Source of the DNA: Bacteroidales bacterium
Lineage (GTDB): Bacteria; Bacteroidota; Bacteroidia; Bacteroidales; Lentimicrobiaceae
Direction of reading: 5' to 3'
Length of the DNA stretch: 64,000 bases
Assembly: GCA_016705005.1 (NCBI GenBank)
Contig: JADIZB010000013.1
Location: 138,292 to 202,291 of the forward strand
The notes under the pieces were generated by a model. That model saw only the letters and a list, made by a program, of their open reading frames with translations, had not been told where the DNA came from and searched no databases. The position numbers were made by a program, and so were the translations under genes. Numbering within the stretch: position 1 is the stretch's first letter; each line of letters begins with the position of its first letter. Shown here piece by piece: positions 17,272 through 26,608 of the stretch.

Positions 17272-17725
17272 CCGCGTTGGCTGGGGTTTCTGAAGGCTCA
17301 ACAAGAGCACCGAGTTTAAGTTCCCGGTTTTCGAAATCAATGGTTGCTTTGCAATGACGCAACAGATCACAACCCAATAATCCGTCAATCTGCGGATTGC
17401 CCATACCCCTGAAGGAGCGGTTGATATTTCCCAGATCAACTGACGAAGCTTTATAATTTTCAATCACTACAGAGCCGATTTCAAATTTTTCGATGTTGGC
17501 TACATAGCTGTATACACTGGCGGCACCAGGAGCAAGATTCTTCCTCGAGCTGCGTTTAAGTTCTGTCTGACTTACAAATTTTTGAAGGTGATCCGTATCA
17601 AGTACGGTTTTGGGTGAGCTCGTATCAACCATCAGCAATGCTGGTTTGTCGTTGATAATCACCCTTGCCAACAGGTTGTATCCCCCTGTTTCAAAATTAA
17701 GCTGAATTAATCTCAATGATGTCAT
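17261..17725 (-). CDS. Stand-alone retropepsin-like protein with altered active site
   Basis: A 154-residue protein with the fold pattern of clan AA aspartic proteases: strand and active loop LMVDTSSPKTVLD (D34-T35-S36), a middle region VANIEKFEIGSVVIENYKASSVDL, and the C-terminal signature IDGLLGCDLLRHCKATIDF followed by NRELKL. The usual catalytic triplet is D-T/S-G; here the third residue is Ser. It may be a weak peptidase or a binding domain. No signal peptide is seen. Its last 11 bases overlap the end of the convergent FG-GAP gene. The LOG-family gene lies upstream on the same strand (51-base gap). The fold assignment is good; activity is uncertain. Confidence 0.75.
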   Translation of the reverse strand: MTSLRLIQLNFETGGYNLLARVIINDKPALLMVDTSSPKTVLDTDHLQKFVSQTELKRSSRKNLAPGAASVYSYVANIEKFEIGSVVIENYKASSVDLGNINRSFRGMGNPQIDGLLGCDLLRHCKATIDFENRELKLGALVEPSETPANAVIE

Positions 17726-17775
17726 GTCGTTTTTTTTTGAAGTTAAAACATTCAGGACCCGATTCCCGGCAAGTC

Positions 17776-18495
17776 TCAGAAGTTTGGTTTTAAAGCGTAT
17801 TTATTGTAATATTCTTCAATGGTACTTACCGCTTCTTCAGCAGTATCAACAATTGAAAAGATATTAAGATCATTCTCACTGATATTTTTTTCTTCTAGCA
17901 TCCTTTCCTTAATCCAGGTGTACAGACCCTGCCAGTATTCCTTTGATACAAGTACAATCGGAAAACGAACGGCTTTATGGGTTTGAATCAAAGTGATGGC
18001 TTCAAACATTTCGTCCAGTGTGCCAAATCCGCCCGGCAATACGATGTAACCCTGTGAATACCTCATGAACATTACCTTTCTGACAAAGAAATAATCAAAA
18101 CTCATTAACTTGTCAGGATCGATAAAGGGGTTCGAATTTTGCTCAAATGGTAATTCAATATTGAGCCCTACCGATCTTCCTCCGCCAAAGTGGGCGCCTT
18201 TATTGGCTGCTTCCATAATGCCCGGCCCACCTCCTGAAATAACCCCGAACCCTTTTTTGGTAAGCATATAGGCTATTTCCTCTGCAAGCTTGTAATAACG
18301 GTGGTTTGAAGGGGTGCGCGCTGAACCAAAAATAGTTACACAAGGACCGATTCTTCCCAGTTTTTCAAATCCTTCAACAAACTCAGCCATTATTTTGAAA
18401 ACCGCCCAGGAGTCGCTGGTCATGATTTCATTCCAGCTTTTTGGGGTAATCGCTTCTCTTATTCTGTCCTCTTCGTTCAGTCCTTCAGAATGCAT
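17776..18495 (-). CDS. LOG-family protein (TIGR00730), probable nucleotide 5'-phosphoribohydrolase
   Basis: A cytosolic 239-residue Rossmann-fold protein. The family splits nucleoside 5'-monophosphates, including cytokinin precursors, into base and ribose 5-phosphate. The two family motifs are clear: GGGPGIMEAANKGA near residue 85 and PGGFGTLDEMFEAITLIQTHK near 150, with the Arg/Lys and Glu residues used for phosphate and catalysis. The N-terminal ~45 residues (from SWNEIMTSDSW) are an extension common in the group often labelled lysine-decarboxylase-like, an old misannotation. It follows uvrA (95-base gap) and precedes the retropepsin-like gene. Confidence 0.9.
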   Translation of the reverse strand: MHSEGLNEEDRIREAITPKSWNEIMTSDSWAVFKIMAEFVEGFEKLGRIGPCVTIFGSARTPSNHRYYKLAEEIAYMLTKKGFGVISGGGPGIMEAANKGAHFGGGRSVGLNIELPFEQNSNPFIDPDKLMSFDYFFVRKVMFMRYSQGYIVLPGGFGTLDEMFEAITLIQTHKAVRFPIVLVSKEYWQGLYTWIKERMLEEKNISENDLNIFSIVDTAEEAVSTIEEYYNKYALKPNF

Positions 18496-18590
18496 AGTTA
18501 ATTCTTAGCAGATCAATTAAGTATCCCATTAAATGGGGGGGTAAATATACGAAAAAGTCTTAAATAGTTGTATAATAAATTTAAAAAAAA

Positions 18591-21479
18591 TTAATATCCG
18601 TCAATTCTGCCTGCCAATTCTTCCCTGAGAAACAAGCCGGTCAGGCTGTCATTGTTTTTGCTTATTTTTTCTGGTGTGCCCTCTGCGATAATTTTTCCGC
18701 CACGTTTGCCACCCCCGGGCCCAAGGTCAATGATGTGATCGGCAACTTTGATCACTTCCATATTATGTTCAATTACCAGAACCGTATTACCGCGGTTGAC
18801 CAGGCGGTTCAGTACACCCAGAAGCACATTCACATCCTCGAAATGAAGCCCGGTGGTCGGTTCGTCCAGAATATACAGAGTCTGGCCTGTATCTTTCTTC
18901 GATAATTCGGTTGCAAGCTTAACACGTTGCGCCTCACCACCGGAGAGCGTGGTTGATTGCTGCCCGAGTGTGATGTAGCCGAGTCCGACTTCTTTCAGTG
19001 TTCTGATTTTCTGAAGAATTGAGGGGATATTCTCAAAAAAATCAACGGCCTGATCTATGGTGAGATCAAGAACATCATTGATGGATTTGCCTTTAAACCT
19101 GACCTCCAGAGTTTCTCTGTTGTAACGCTTGCTGTTGCAGGTTTCGCAGGGAACATTGACATCGGGTAGAAAATTCATTTCGATGACACGCACACCGGCG
19201 CCCTTGCAGGTTTCGCATCGGCCTCCCTTCACATTGAACGAAAACCGCCCTGCCTGATATCCCCTGATCTTAGACTCGGGCAACACGGCAAACAACTTCC
19301 GGATATCATCAAACACACCTGTATATGTTGCCGGGTTAGACCTGGGTGTCCGACCGATGGGCGACTGGTCAATCTCTATTACCTTGTCAATATGTTCCAG
19401 ACCGGCTATGCTTTTATACGAAAGTGGTTTCCGGTCAGACCGGTAGAAATGCCGGCTCAGGATAGGATAAAGGGTTTCATTGATCAGGCTGCTTTTTCCG
19501 CTTCCCGATACACCTGTGATACATACAAAGACCCCCAGTGGCAGTTTCAGGGTTACGTTGAGCAGGTTGTTACCTGAGGCTCCTGTCAGAATTATACTGT
19601 TGCCATTGCCTTTCCGCCTTGATGACGGGATTTCTATCCGCCTTTCGCCGTTGAGATATGCGCAGGTGATGGTGTTGCATTTTTGCAGGTGTTCCGGAGT
19701 TCCGGTTGCCATGATCCTTCCACCGTGCCTTCCGGCTCCGGGTCCGATATCAACCACGAAGTCAGCCGCCAGTATCATATCTTTATCGTGCTCAACTACA
19801 ATCACTGAATTCCCGATGTCGCGCAGATCCTGGAGCGCCTTGATCAACCGCTGGTTATCGCGCTGGTGAAGTCCGATGCTGGGTTCATCCAGAATGTAAA
19901 GCACTCCGACGAGTTGAGATCCGATCTGGGTTGCAAGCCTGATGCGCTGGGCTTCACCTCCCGAAAGGCTGCCCGCCTGCCGGTTGAGAGCAAGATAGTC
20001 GAGTCCGACATCCAGCAGAAAGCCTATCCGGTTGCGCAGTTCACGTATGATCTCATGGGCCACCACCCTGTGCCTCTCCTCAATAAAAAGGTCTTCACGC
20101 TGAAACCATTCATTCAGCTGGCCAAGTTCCATCTCCGAAAGTTCGGCAATGGTTTTGCCGGCAATTCTGAAGTTCAGCGATTCCGCCTTCAAACGGCTCC
20201 CGTGGCATTCAGGACAAGTGCTGAAGTTCATGAAACTGTTGGCCCATTTTCGCACTCCATTGGCACCATTCTCGACAGCCTGGGTGCTGATGTAGTTAAC
20301 CAGTCCTTCAAAATTAAGGGAGTATGAAGAGGTAACCCCAAGGTACTCATTCTTCACTTTCAACACTTCGTCTGATCCGTAAAGTATAGCATTGATGGCC
20401 ACTTCAGGAATGTCGCTGACTGGAGTATCGAGAGTAAACCCGTATTTTTCGCCAAGTGCTTCTACCTGCCTGAAAATCCAGGTGGTTTTTGCCTCCCCGA
20501 GTGGTGCGAATCCCCCTTTGCGGATGCTTTTCGAAGGATCGGGTATAATTTTTTTCAGATCTATTTCAGTGATGGTTCCGAGACCGTTGCAGTGCGGACA
20601 GGCCCCATAGGGCGAATTGAAGGAGAATGAATTGGGCTCAGGTTCATCAAAAGCGGCCCCGGTTGCAGGATCCATCAGTTTTTTGCTGAGGTAGCGGCTT
20701 TCGCCTGTGGCATTGACGATGATCATAATTGTGCCTTTGCCATGCCTGAGGGCCGTTTGTGCCGAAGCCAGGATGCGCTGCGACGATTTCAGGTTCACCG
20801 GTAATTTGTCAACAACCAGTTCGATATCATGGGTTTTGTAACGGTCGAGTTGAAGCCCGAAACTGATCTCGCGCAGTTCCCCATCGATCCTGACCCTGAG
20901 AAAACCCTGTTTACGCAACTGCTCAAAAAGCTCCCGGTAATGACCTTTACGCCCTTTTACCAAAGGTGCCAGGATCAGAATTTCCTTCTGATCGAATGAC
21001 TCATGGATCAGTTCAACAATTTTCTGTTCAGTGTACTTCACCAGGGGCTGACCGGTTACCGGTGAATAGGCTACCGATGCGCGTGCATACAACAGCCTCA
21101 TGAAATCATAGATCTCTGTGATGGTTCCAACAGTAGATCTGGGATTGCGCGAAGTTGATTTCTGCTCTATAGAGATTACCGGACTCAGGCCATTGATTTC
21201 ATCCACATCAGGACGCTCAAGGTTGCCGATGAACTGACGGGCATAGGCCGAAAATGTTTCCATATACCTGCGCTGCCCTTCGGCGTAAATGGTATCGAAA
21301 GCCAGTGAAGATTTTCCGCTTCCGCTCAGACCGGTAATTACAACCAGTTTGTTGCGCGGAATGGTCAGATCAATGTTTTGCAGATTGTGAACCCTTGCCC
21401 CGAAAATCTCCAGCTTGTCGCCGGAGACTTCCGCAATGTTTTGCTCATCAGACCTTACGTCAGTTTCGAATAATTTCAT
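18591..21479 (-). CDS. uvrA: Excinuclease ABC subunit A (UvrA), degenerate first zinc module
   Basis: An ATPase that scans DNA for bulky damage and loads UvrB. At 962 residues it has two ABC halves: Walker A GLSGSGKSS near 50-58 and GVSGSGKSS in the second half, and signature motifs LSGGEAQRIRLA and LSGGEAQRVKLA. The second zinc module is complete (GGRCETCKGAG ... VPCETCNSKRYN), and FSTCPECHGSRL is kept. In the first zinc module only the later CPHC pair remains; the position of the usual first CxxC reads MDPATGAAF. This half-lost module suggests a paralogue subgroup or altered DNA handling. The transglycosylase gene ends 15 bases upstream, so they may share a transcript. Confidence 0.93.
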   Translation of the reverse strand: MKLFETDVRSDEQNIAEVSGDKLEIFGARVHNLQNIDLTIPRNKLVVITGLSGSGKSSLAFDTIYAEGQRRYMETFSAYARQFIGNLERPDVDEINGLSPVISIEQKSTSRNPRSTVGTITEIYDFMRLLYARASVAYSPVTGQPLVKYTEQKIVELIHESFDQKEILILAPLVKGRKGHYRELFEQLRKQGFLRVRIDGELREISFGLQLDRYKTHDIELVVDKLPVNLKSSQRILASAQTALRHGKGTIMIIVNATGESRYLSKKLMDPATGAAFDEPEPNSFSFNSPYGACPHCNGLGTITEIDLKKIIPDPSKSIRKGGFAPLGEAKTTWIFRQVEALGEKYGFTLDTPVSDIPEVAINAILYGSDEVLKVKNEYLGVTSSYSLNFEGLVNYISTQAVENGANGVRKWANSFMNFSTCPECHGSRLKAESLNFRIAGKTIAELSEMELGQLNEWFQREDLFIEERHRVVAHEIIRELRNRIGFLLDVGLDYLALNRQAGSLSGGEAQRIRLATQIGSQLVGVLYILDEPSIGLHQRDNQRLIKALQDLRDIGNSVIVVEHDKDMILAADFVVDIGPGAGRHGGRIMATGTPEHLQKCNTITCAYLNGERRIEIPSSRRKGNGNSIILTGASGNNLLNVTLKLPLGVFVCITGVSGSGKSSLINETLYPILSRHFYRSDRKPLSYKSIAGLEHIDKVIEIDQSPIGRTPRSNPATYTGVFDDIRKLFAVLPESKIRGYQAGRFSFNVKGGRCETCKGAGVRVIEMNFLPDVNVPCETCNSKRYNRETLEVRFKGKSINDVLDLTIDQAVDFFENIPSILQKIRTLKEVGLGYITLGQQSTTLSGGEAQRVKLATELSKKDTGQTLYILDEPTTGLHFEDVNVLLGVLNRLVNRGNTVLVIEHNMEVIKVADHIIDLGPGGGKRGGKIIAEGTPEKISKNNDSLTGLFLREELAGRIDGY

Positions 21480-21494
21480 TAATGACTGTTCCTT

Positions 21495-22514
21495 CTAGTT
21501 ATTTTCTGCGCCCTTGCCTGAAACAGACGCAGCTGGTGTTCCCCGGATATATTCCGGATCTTTGACCAGTTTCATCATCCTGCTGTAATGAATTGAATTT
21601 TTGTCGGGGAAGTCAATAGTATAAGACTTGCCCGGTAAAACCTTCAGTTGGTCGCTTCTGAGCCAGGGGTTGAATTCCTTCAGAATTCTGTAACTGACAT
21701 TGTTCCGGGTTGCAAAGGTAACCAGATCCGTGATACTGGTGTCAACCCTTATGCTATAAGTTGTCAGTGGTGGATAAAGGTCTTTGTTACGGAGATAAAA
21801 ACCATAACCGGCAGGATTTTCACTGATCAGCTTAAGCGCCAGTATCCTGAAAATATAGCGTGATGTTTCCGCATTGAGATAGAGATCATAATAATCCCTT
21901 GTTTTTTGTCTTGCTGTTTCGCGGCTGATGCGTCCCTGTCCGGCATTGTATGAGGCTGCTGCAAGCGTCCAGTTGTTTGATTCAGCATAAGCCGCCTTAA
22001 GATAACGGCAGGCAGCTTCGGTCGATTTTACAATGTGATAACGTTCATCAACCTGATCTGAAACCTCGAGACCATATTGTTTTCCTGTTTTATCGAGAAA
22101 TTGCCAGAATCCGGTGGCGTTCGAAGGAGAAATGGTGTTCATTAATCCGCTCTCGATCAGTGCCAGGTATTTGAAATCATCCGGCACACCGTTTTTCTTC
22201 AGGATAGGTTCAATCACGGGGAAATACCGTGCTGATCTTTTCAGCAGGAGCATTGTGTTTGAATGCCAGTAAGTATTCACCAGCAGTTCCCTGTCGAGCG
22301 ACTCACGGCTGAAAAATATATCCAGTGGAACCTGTTCTCCTGCAAAATCCAGCGTAGCGGGAATCTCAACCGCGAAAGCCTTGTTGTTGGCACGAAATTC
22401 CTCATGGTATTGTTTGTCGTTGTCCTGTCCGGTATATTGAAAGCAAAGAATAGTGGATAGGATTCCCAATGCAGGGAGAGCCAGAAACAGGAAGATTAAT
22501 TTCTTTTTAGTCAT
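21495..22514 (-). CDS. Membrane-bound lytic transglycosylase, MltD-like
   Basis: Cuts peptidoglycan glycan strands with formation of anhydro-muramic ends, in the periplasm. A 339-residue protein with an N-terminal hydrophobic anchor (KKLIFLFLALPALGILSTILCF). The SLT domain has the catalytic Glu at 121 in FKYLALIESGL, followed by SPSNATGFWQF and LAAASYNAGQGRI, all family marks. A short C-terminal LysM-like stretch (VSYRILKEFNPWL ... LPGKSYTIDFP) would bind glycan. It stands 15 bases ahead of uvrA. I see no promoter match upstream. Confidence 0.9.
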   Translation of the reverse strand: MTKKKLIFLFLALPALGILSTILCFQYTGQDNDKQYHEEFRANNKAFAVEIPATLDFAGEQVPLDIFFSRESLDRELLVNTYWHSNTMLLLKRSARYFPVIEPILKKNGVPDDFKYLALIESGLMNTISPSNATGFWQFLDKTGKQYGLEVSDQVDERYHIVKSTEAACRYLKAAYAESNNWTLAAASYNAGQGRISRETARQKTRDYYDLYLNAETSRYIFRILALKLISENPAGYGFYLRNKDLYPPLTTYSIRVDTSITDLVTFATRNNVSYRILKEFNPWLRSDQLKVLPGKSYTIDFPDKNSIHYSRMMKLVKDPEYIRGTPAASVSGKGAENN

Positions 22515-22586
22515 CGTATAGTCATTGTTGCGTTAAGAATCTGAATGATCACCCTGGGTTAACGCATCGGATGGTGGTTTAGTCTG

Positions 22587-22622
22587 CGAAAAGACCGGCC
22601 TTTAGGAAAGAAAGCCGGCCTT
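22587..22622 (-). terminator. Rho-independent terminator after rfbC
   Basis: Arms AAGACCGGC and GCCGGCCTT pair with one mismatch around a 14-base loop. On the minus strand the hairpin ends in GTCTTTTCGC, 27 bases after the rfbC stop. Confidence 0.75.
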
Positions 22623-22648
22623 CATTTGAAGTAATGACTTAAATCCGT

Positions 22649-23191
22649 TTAAAAAATAACTCCCAACTCTTTAAATAAGGGTGCTACCTGATCTTTACCT
22701 GAAAGGATCGGATTGGCATTGCCCCAATGGATGTTAAGGTCGGGGTCATTCCACCTTACACTGCCTTCCGACTCCTTGTTGTAAATATTAGTGCACTTGT
22801 AAAAAAACACGGTATTATCTTCAAGTGTCAGGAATCCATGGGCAAAACCGGGTGGAACCCAGTACATCCACTTGTTGTGTTCAGTCAGTTCAATGGCAGC
22901 CCACTTGCCATACCATGGAGATCCATGGCGAAGGTCAACAGCCACATCAAGCACGGCACCGCGCATTACCCTGACCAGTTTTCCCTGAGCAAAAGGTGGT
23001 TTCTGAAAATGTAATCCACGCAGGACGCCTTTCATCGACTTGCTTTCATTGTCCTGCACAAAGTTAGCATCAATGCCGGCATTCATGAATTTCTGCTTAT
23101 TGTACGATTCGAAAAAGTAACCGCGCTCATCGGCAAAAACCTGTGGCTTTATGATGAGAACATCAGGTATTTCAGTCGGGACGATTTCCAT
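22649..23191 (-). CDS. rfbC: dTDP-4-dehydrorhamnose 3,5-epimerase
   Basis: Epimerises dTDP-4-keto-6-deoxyglucose at C3 and C5 in dTDP-rhamnose synthesis for surface polysaccharides. At 180 residues it has normal length. The cupin motifs are present: FFESYNKQKF, the catalytic His in GVLRGLHFQKPPFAQGKLVR, DVAVDLRHGSPWYGKW, and YWVPPGFAHGFLTLED with the active-site Tyr region just after (FFYKCTNIYN). No other rhamnose genes adjoin it, so it acts apart from its usual rfbABD partners here. A terminator follows, so it is likely a single-gene transcript. Confidence 0.95.
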   Translation of the reverse strand: MEIVPTEIPDVLIIKPQVFADERGYFFESYNKQKFMNAGIDANFVQDNESKSMKGVLRGLHFQKPPFAQGKLVRVMRGAVLDVAVDLRHGSPWYGKWAAIELTEHNKWMYWVPPGFAHGFLTLEDNTVFFYKCTNIYNKESEGSVRWNDPDLNIHWGNANPILSGKDQVAPLFKELGVIF

Positions 23192-23280
23192 TGTATTTTA
23201 TTTTTTGAAATTTCTTGTGCAGAATTTCTTTGTTACTTACTCCCTCCAGTCCGGATATCAGAAATTGGAAATGAATATAA

Positions 23281-23310
23281 AAATCCGCAATCCACAATCC
23301 GGATTCCGAA
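23281..23310. repeat. Simple repeat of AATCC units near lpdA stop
   Basis: Short AATCCGCAATCC-type units, related to the run at 1835-1869. It lies between the lpdA stop codon and rfbC. Confidence 0.55.
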
Positions 23311-23311
23311 A

Positions 23312-24703
23312 TTATAAATGAATCACTTCACCATAGGCTGCAGCAACTGCTTCCATAATGGCTTCCGACATGGTGGGGTGCGGGTGAACAGCTTTGATGA
23401 TCTCTTCGCCTGTGGTCTCCAGTTTACGTGCTACCACAACTTCTGCAATCATTTCGGTCACATTGTCACCGATCAGGTGCGCCCCCAGCCATTCTCCGTA
23501 TTTTGCATCAAAGATGACTTTGACAAAACCGTCTTTTGAACCGGCTGCGCTGGCTTTTCCCGAGGCTGAGTAGGGGAATTTACCAACCTTGATTTCGTAA
23601 CCTGCTTCAACGGCTGCTTTCTCAGTCATTCCAACTGAGGCGATCTCAGGATGGGTATAGGTGCATCCGGGAATATTTCCATAATCCAGTGGTTCAACAT
23701 GCTTACCGGCAATTTTCTCAACACAAATGATACCTTCGTGCGAAGCAACATGCGCCAGGGCCGGGCCATGCACAATGTCGCCGATGGCATAGACGCCTTC
23801 GACGGAAGTGCGATAGAAATCATCAACAACTACTTTGCCTTTGTCTGTTTTGATGCCGGTTTCCTCAAGGCCCAGTCCTTCCAGATTCGTGGTGATACCA
23901 ACTGCCGAAAGTACAATTTCAGCTTCAATCACTTCTTCACCTTTTTTTGTTTTTATAGTCACTTTGCATAGATCGCCTTTGGTATCCACTGCTTCAACAG
24001 TCGAGGATGTCATAACCTTCATGCCGGCTTTCTTGAAACTGCGTTCCAGTTGTTTGGATACTTCCTCGTCCTCAATGGGTACAATGTTGGGCATAAACTC
24101 AACCAGCGTAACCTGGGTTCCGGTGGCGTTGTAAAAATAGGCAAACTCTGAGCCTATTGCGCCTGAGCCAACCACAACCATGCTTTTGGGCTGTTTCGGT
24201 AAGGTCATAGCCTCACGGTACCCGATTATTTTTTTTCCATCCTGTTTCAGGTTGGGTAGTTCGCGAGAACGTGCCCCTGTGGCCAGAATAATGTGATTCG
24301 CCTGATAGTCGGTTTTTTTACCATCTGCATCGGTTACCTCAACAGTCTTTCCTGATTTCAGTTTGCCTGTTCCGGCAATATGGTCAATTTTGTTCTTTTT
24401 GAAAAGAAATTGTATGCCTTTGCTCATCCCATCGGCTACACCGCGGCTTCGTTTAACCATGGCGTCGAAATCGGCCGTTACTTCGCCTGAAATGCTGATG
24501 CCATAATCGGCAGCATGTTTTGCGTACTCAAATACCTGTGCGCTTTTAAGCAGCGCTTTTGTGGGAATACATCCCCAGTTAAGGCAGATACCACCCAATT
24601 CAGAACGTTCAACCACTCCAACCTTCAGACCCAGTTGTGACGCCCTGATGGCAGCCACATAACCGCCCGGACCTGAACCAATGACAATAATATCGTAACT
24701 CAT
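23312..24703 (-). CDS. lpdA: Dihydrolipoyl dehydrogenase
   Basis: The FAD-dependent E3 component that reoxidises lipoyl groups of 2-oxo-acid dehydrogenase or glycine cleavage complexes. I use the ATG at 24703, which begins MSYDIIVIGSGPGGY directly at the FAD-binding strand; an earlier in-frame start adds nine residues not expected in the family. The redox disulfide is in GGICLNWGCIPTKAL (C40, C45). NAD-binding VVVGSGAIGSEFA and the second FAD site VYAIGDIVHGPALAH follow. The C-terminal active-site segment is HPHPTMSEA. At 463 residues it is full length. No E1/E2 genes are nearby. Confidence 0.96.
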   Translation of the reverse strand: MSYDIIVIGSGPGGYVAAIRASQLGLKVGVVERSELGGICLNWGCIPTKALLKSAQVFEYAKHAADYGISISGEVTADFDAMVKRSRGVADGMSKGIQFLFKKNKIDHIAGTGKLKSGKTVEVTDADGKKTDYQANHIILATGARSRELPNLKQDGKKIIGYREAMTLPKQPKSMVVVGSGAIGSEFAYFYNATGTQVTLVEFMPNIVPIEDEEVSKQLERSFKKAGMKVMTSSTVEAVDTKGDLCKVTIKTKKGEEVIEAEIVLSAVGITTNLEGLGLEETGIKTDKGKVVVDDFYRTSVEGVYAIGDIVHGPALAHVASHEGIICVEKIAGKHVEPLDYGNIPGCTYTHPEIASVGMTEKAAVEAGYEIKVGKFPYSASGKASAAGSKDGFVKVIFDAKYGEWLGAHLIGDNVTEMIAEVVVARKLETTGEEIIKAVHPHPTMSEAIMEAVAAAYGEVIHL

Positions 24704-25040
24704 ATCAATTCTTTTTGTTTTGTGAAACAAGGCTCCTGAAGTATATTCTAATCACCCGATATTCAATGTATTAAGAAAGATTTATACGAATGAAGTACAA
24801 ATCAGATTACTGGAATCTGCGTCATCGCGTCATCGAGTGATAAATAATACTGGCATTATTGAATGCAAATTTAGGAAAATACACGGCTTCAACAAGCGGG
24901 GAGGGGTTTTGTTTGAGGCAGTGCCATGGTTGGCCAAAACCCAGGCTTCTTCCGGTTTCATCAGGAGGTTTCCGGTCATGAAAGCCATCTGGCATTGTTT
25001 TATCCATAAACGTTGTAAAAGCCGGTGAACTGGTTTCTGC
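24704..25040. other. 337-base gap, nothing recognised
   Basis: Small open frames on both strands overlap each other and show no family motifs. No hairpin or promoter box stands out. Confidence 0.4.
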
Positions 25041-25904
25041 TCAGAACATGAGTGTAAGTCCCATGCCAAACTGATCTCCCTCGTTAAAATTGGGTGCGCC
25101 GCTTCCTTTCTGGTATTTGAAATCAAAAAACCGATTTTTGTCTCCGGTCAGGTAAAACCTGATTTTCCCCTGAACCGAATAATATACCCGGTTATTGAGA
25201 AAATCATACCACCCGTCAGCATTTCCAGAAATGCCGACACCAACACCACTCAGTTCAAAAAGGGATTGTGTGTCGATGCCAAAGCTCCCCTTTGTCCTGA
25301 GGATGGCATGGTCAGGAGCTTCAAAACTCTGGTCAGTCTCCCCGCCAATGGTGGTAATTCCGGTTGTATCAATTCCGAATTTATACCCGGCCTGAACAAA
25401 AAGTCCGAATTTTGTATGTTTGAGCCAGCCGGGCGTCTTCCGGTTACCCTCTGTCTGGTACCAGGGCACCCAGCCCGCTTCAACAATCCCGTTCAGCACA
25501 TTGAACTTGTTGTTGGTTTCAAATCCTGCGGAAAAAGGGAAAGTCTGAAACCCGCGGGCCGTATTCGGAGTCAGGACTCCGTCGATCAGTGTATCACCAA
25601 ACAACATATAAATACCTGAAAGCCTGGCGCTGACCGATGAGAAAGCATCGCTGGTTCCTGTCAGAACATCAAATTCAGGGGTAACCTGGAACAATGTGTT
25701 CTTTTCTGCCTGATGTATGTCCTGCAGGGTAAAAAGACTATCGAGCGATTTCAGGTAAGATATCCCCAGGCTTATGGCACTTGTACGCAATTCGGTCTTT
25801 ATTGTGGACAGATCAATCCGGACCGGTTTTTCCTGCGAAAATACCTGAAGCGAAGGTCCCATTAGCGCAAAGGTCAATGCGATATGGATCAGTTTCTTTT
25901 TCAT
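25041..25904 (-). CDS. Secreted outer-membrane protein of unknown role
   Basis: A 287-residue protein with a signal peptide MKKKLIHIALTFALMGPSLQVFSQ. The mature part has many amphipathic strands with Gly and aromatics (LRTSAISLGISYL, SARLSGIYMLFGDT, FGLFVQAGYKFGID, VYYSVQGKIRFYL) and ends in MGLTLMF with a terminal Phe, a common end for outer-membrane barrels. No named family is recognised. A small gene starts upstream and ends 9 bases before this start, so the two are probably co-transcribed. Confidence 0.65.
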   Translation of the reverse strand: MKKKLIHIALTFALMGPSLQVFSQEKPVRIDLSTIKTELRTSAISLGISYLKSLDSLFTLQDIHQAEKNTLFQVTPEFDVLTGTSDAFSSVSARLSGIYMLFGDTLIDGVLTPNTARGFQTFPFSAGFETNNKFNVLNGIVEAGWVPWYQTEGNRKTPGWLKHTKFGLFVQAGYKFGIDTTGITTIGGETDQSFEAPDHAILRTKGSFGIDTQSLFELSGVGVGISGNADGWYDFLNNRVYYSVQGKIRFYLTGDKNRFFDFKYQKGSGAPNFNEGDQFGMGLTLMF

Positions 25905-25913
25905 ATCCCGGAA

Positions 25914-26168
25914 TCACAGTATACATGATGAAAGGTACTCAACACTCTTTTCAAACCAGTCGGGAGGCCAGGGTTTGTCCTCATGCCCGTTTTTCTTCAT
26001 GGTCCAGCGGATCACTGACCGGTAAATGGTTTTAGAATTCGAACTGCCATATCCGTCCGAATCACTGAGTACAGTGCTGTGGATGGTGTCGTCGTTGATC
26101 ACCACACCTTCATCATTGAAATTCTTCAGGTGGAATTTCATCACATTTTTTAATTGTTCCTGTGTCAT
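25914..26168 (-). CDS. Small conserved-looking cytosolic protein, unknown
   Basis: An 84-residue soluble protein without signal or membrane segment: MTQEQLKNVMKFHLKNF, then an acidic middle (DDTIHSTVLSDSDGYGSS), then a basic and Trp-rich end (RWTMKKNGHEDKPWPPDWFEKS). It is placed 9 bases before the barrel-protein gene. I do not recognise it. It is kept because it is tightly spaced, has a plausible start and uses codons like its neighbours. Confidence 0.55.
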   Translation of the reverse strand: MTQEQLKNVMKFHLKNFNDEGVVINDDTIHSTVLSDSDGYGSSNSKTIYRSVIRWTMKKNGHEDKPWPPDWFEKSVEYLSSCIL

Positions 26169-26608
26169 TTTATTTGTATAAATATTTGGTTTGCAGTCAG
26201 GCCCAATGGTTATCAGTAAAAATCAAACTTCAATCATATTTCCATTGGATTTCCTGTTCATTCAATGCATTCTGTTATCGCTTTCATATTCAGTCATGGG
26301 AGGGATCTGTTCAGGGAGGCACGAGAATTATTTATGCCGGCTACTGAGAAATAAATTTACGCCTTTTCCCAACCAATTGTCAAGCTGACACTCAATTACC
26401 TGTGTTAAAGTATTGTTAATGCTTCGGTAAGTGGTTTATCTGACGTTCAATGGTCAATGAATGAAGTGTTTGCGTTGCCATGTTTTGATTTGAATCCCGG
26501 TGATCAAACCGGCCGGGATATGAATCAGGACTGTTTATGAAATTTTAGTTCCGGTTAAACAAAATTGCCGGGGTCACTGTTGTTTTCAGCAATATAACTT
26601 ACTAAAAA
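26169..26608. other. 440-base gap upstream of terC with an inverted repeat
   Basis: No credible gene. An ATCCCGG/CCGGGAT inverted repeat with a 12-base loop lies at 26494-26519, about 90 bases before terC, with weaker flanking complementarity. No manganese (yybP-ykoY) riboswitch consensus could be found by eye. Confidence 0.5.

Noticed and set aside
24822..25126. Overlapping small frames on both strands downstream of lpdA
   Set aside because: They overlap each other and the real gene at 25041, have no signal, motif or good start, and look like chance frames.
26400..26608. Manganese (yybP-ykoY) riboswitch before the TerC-family gene
   Set aside because: Alx-type genes often have one, but its conserved internal loops are not visible here; only a short ATCCCGG hairpin is present.
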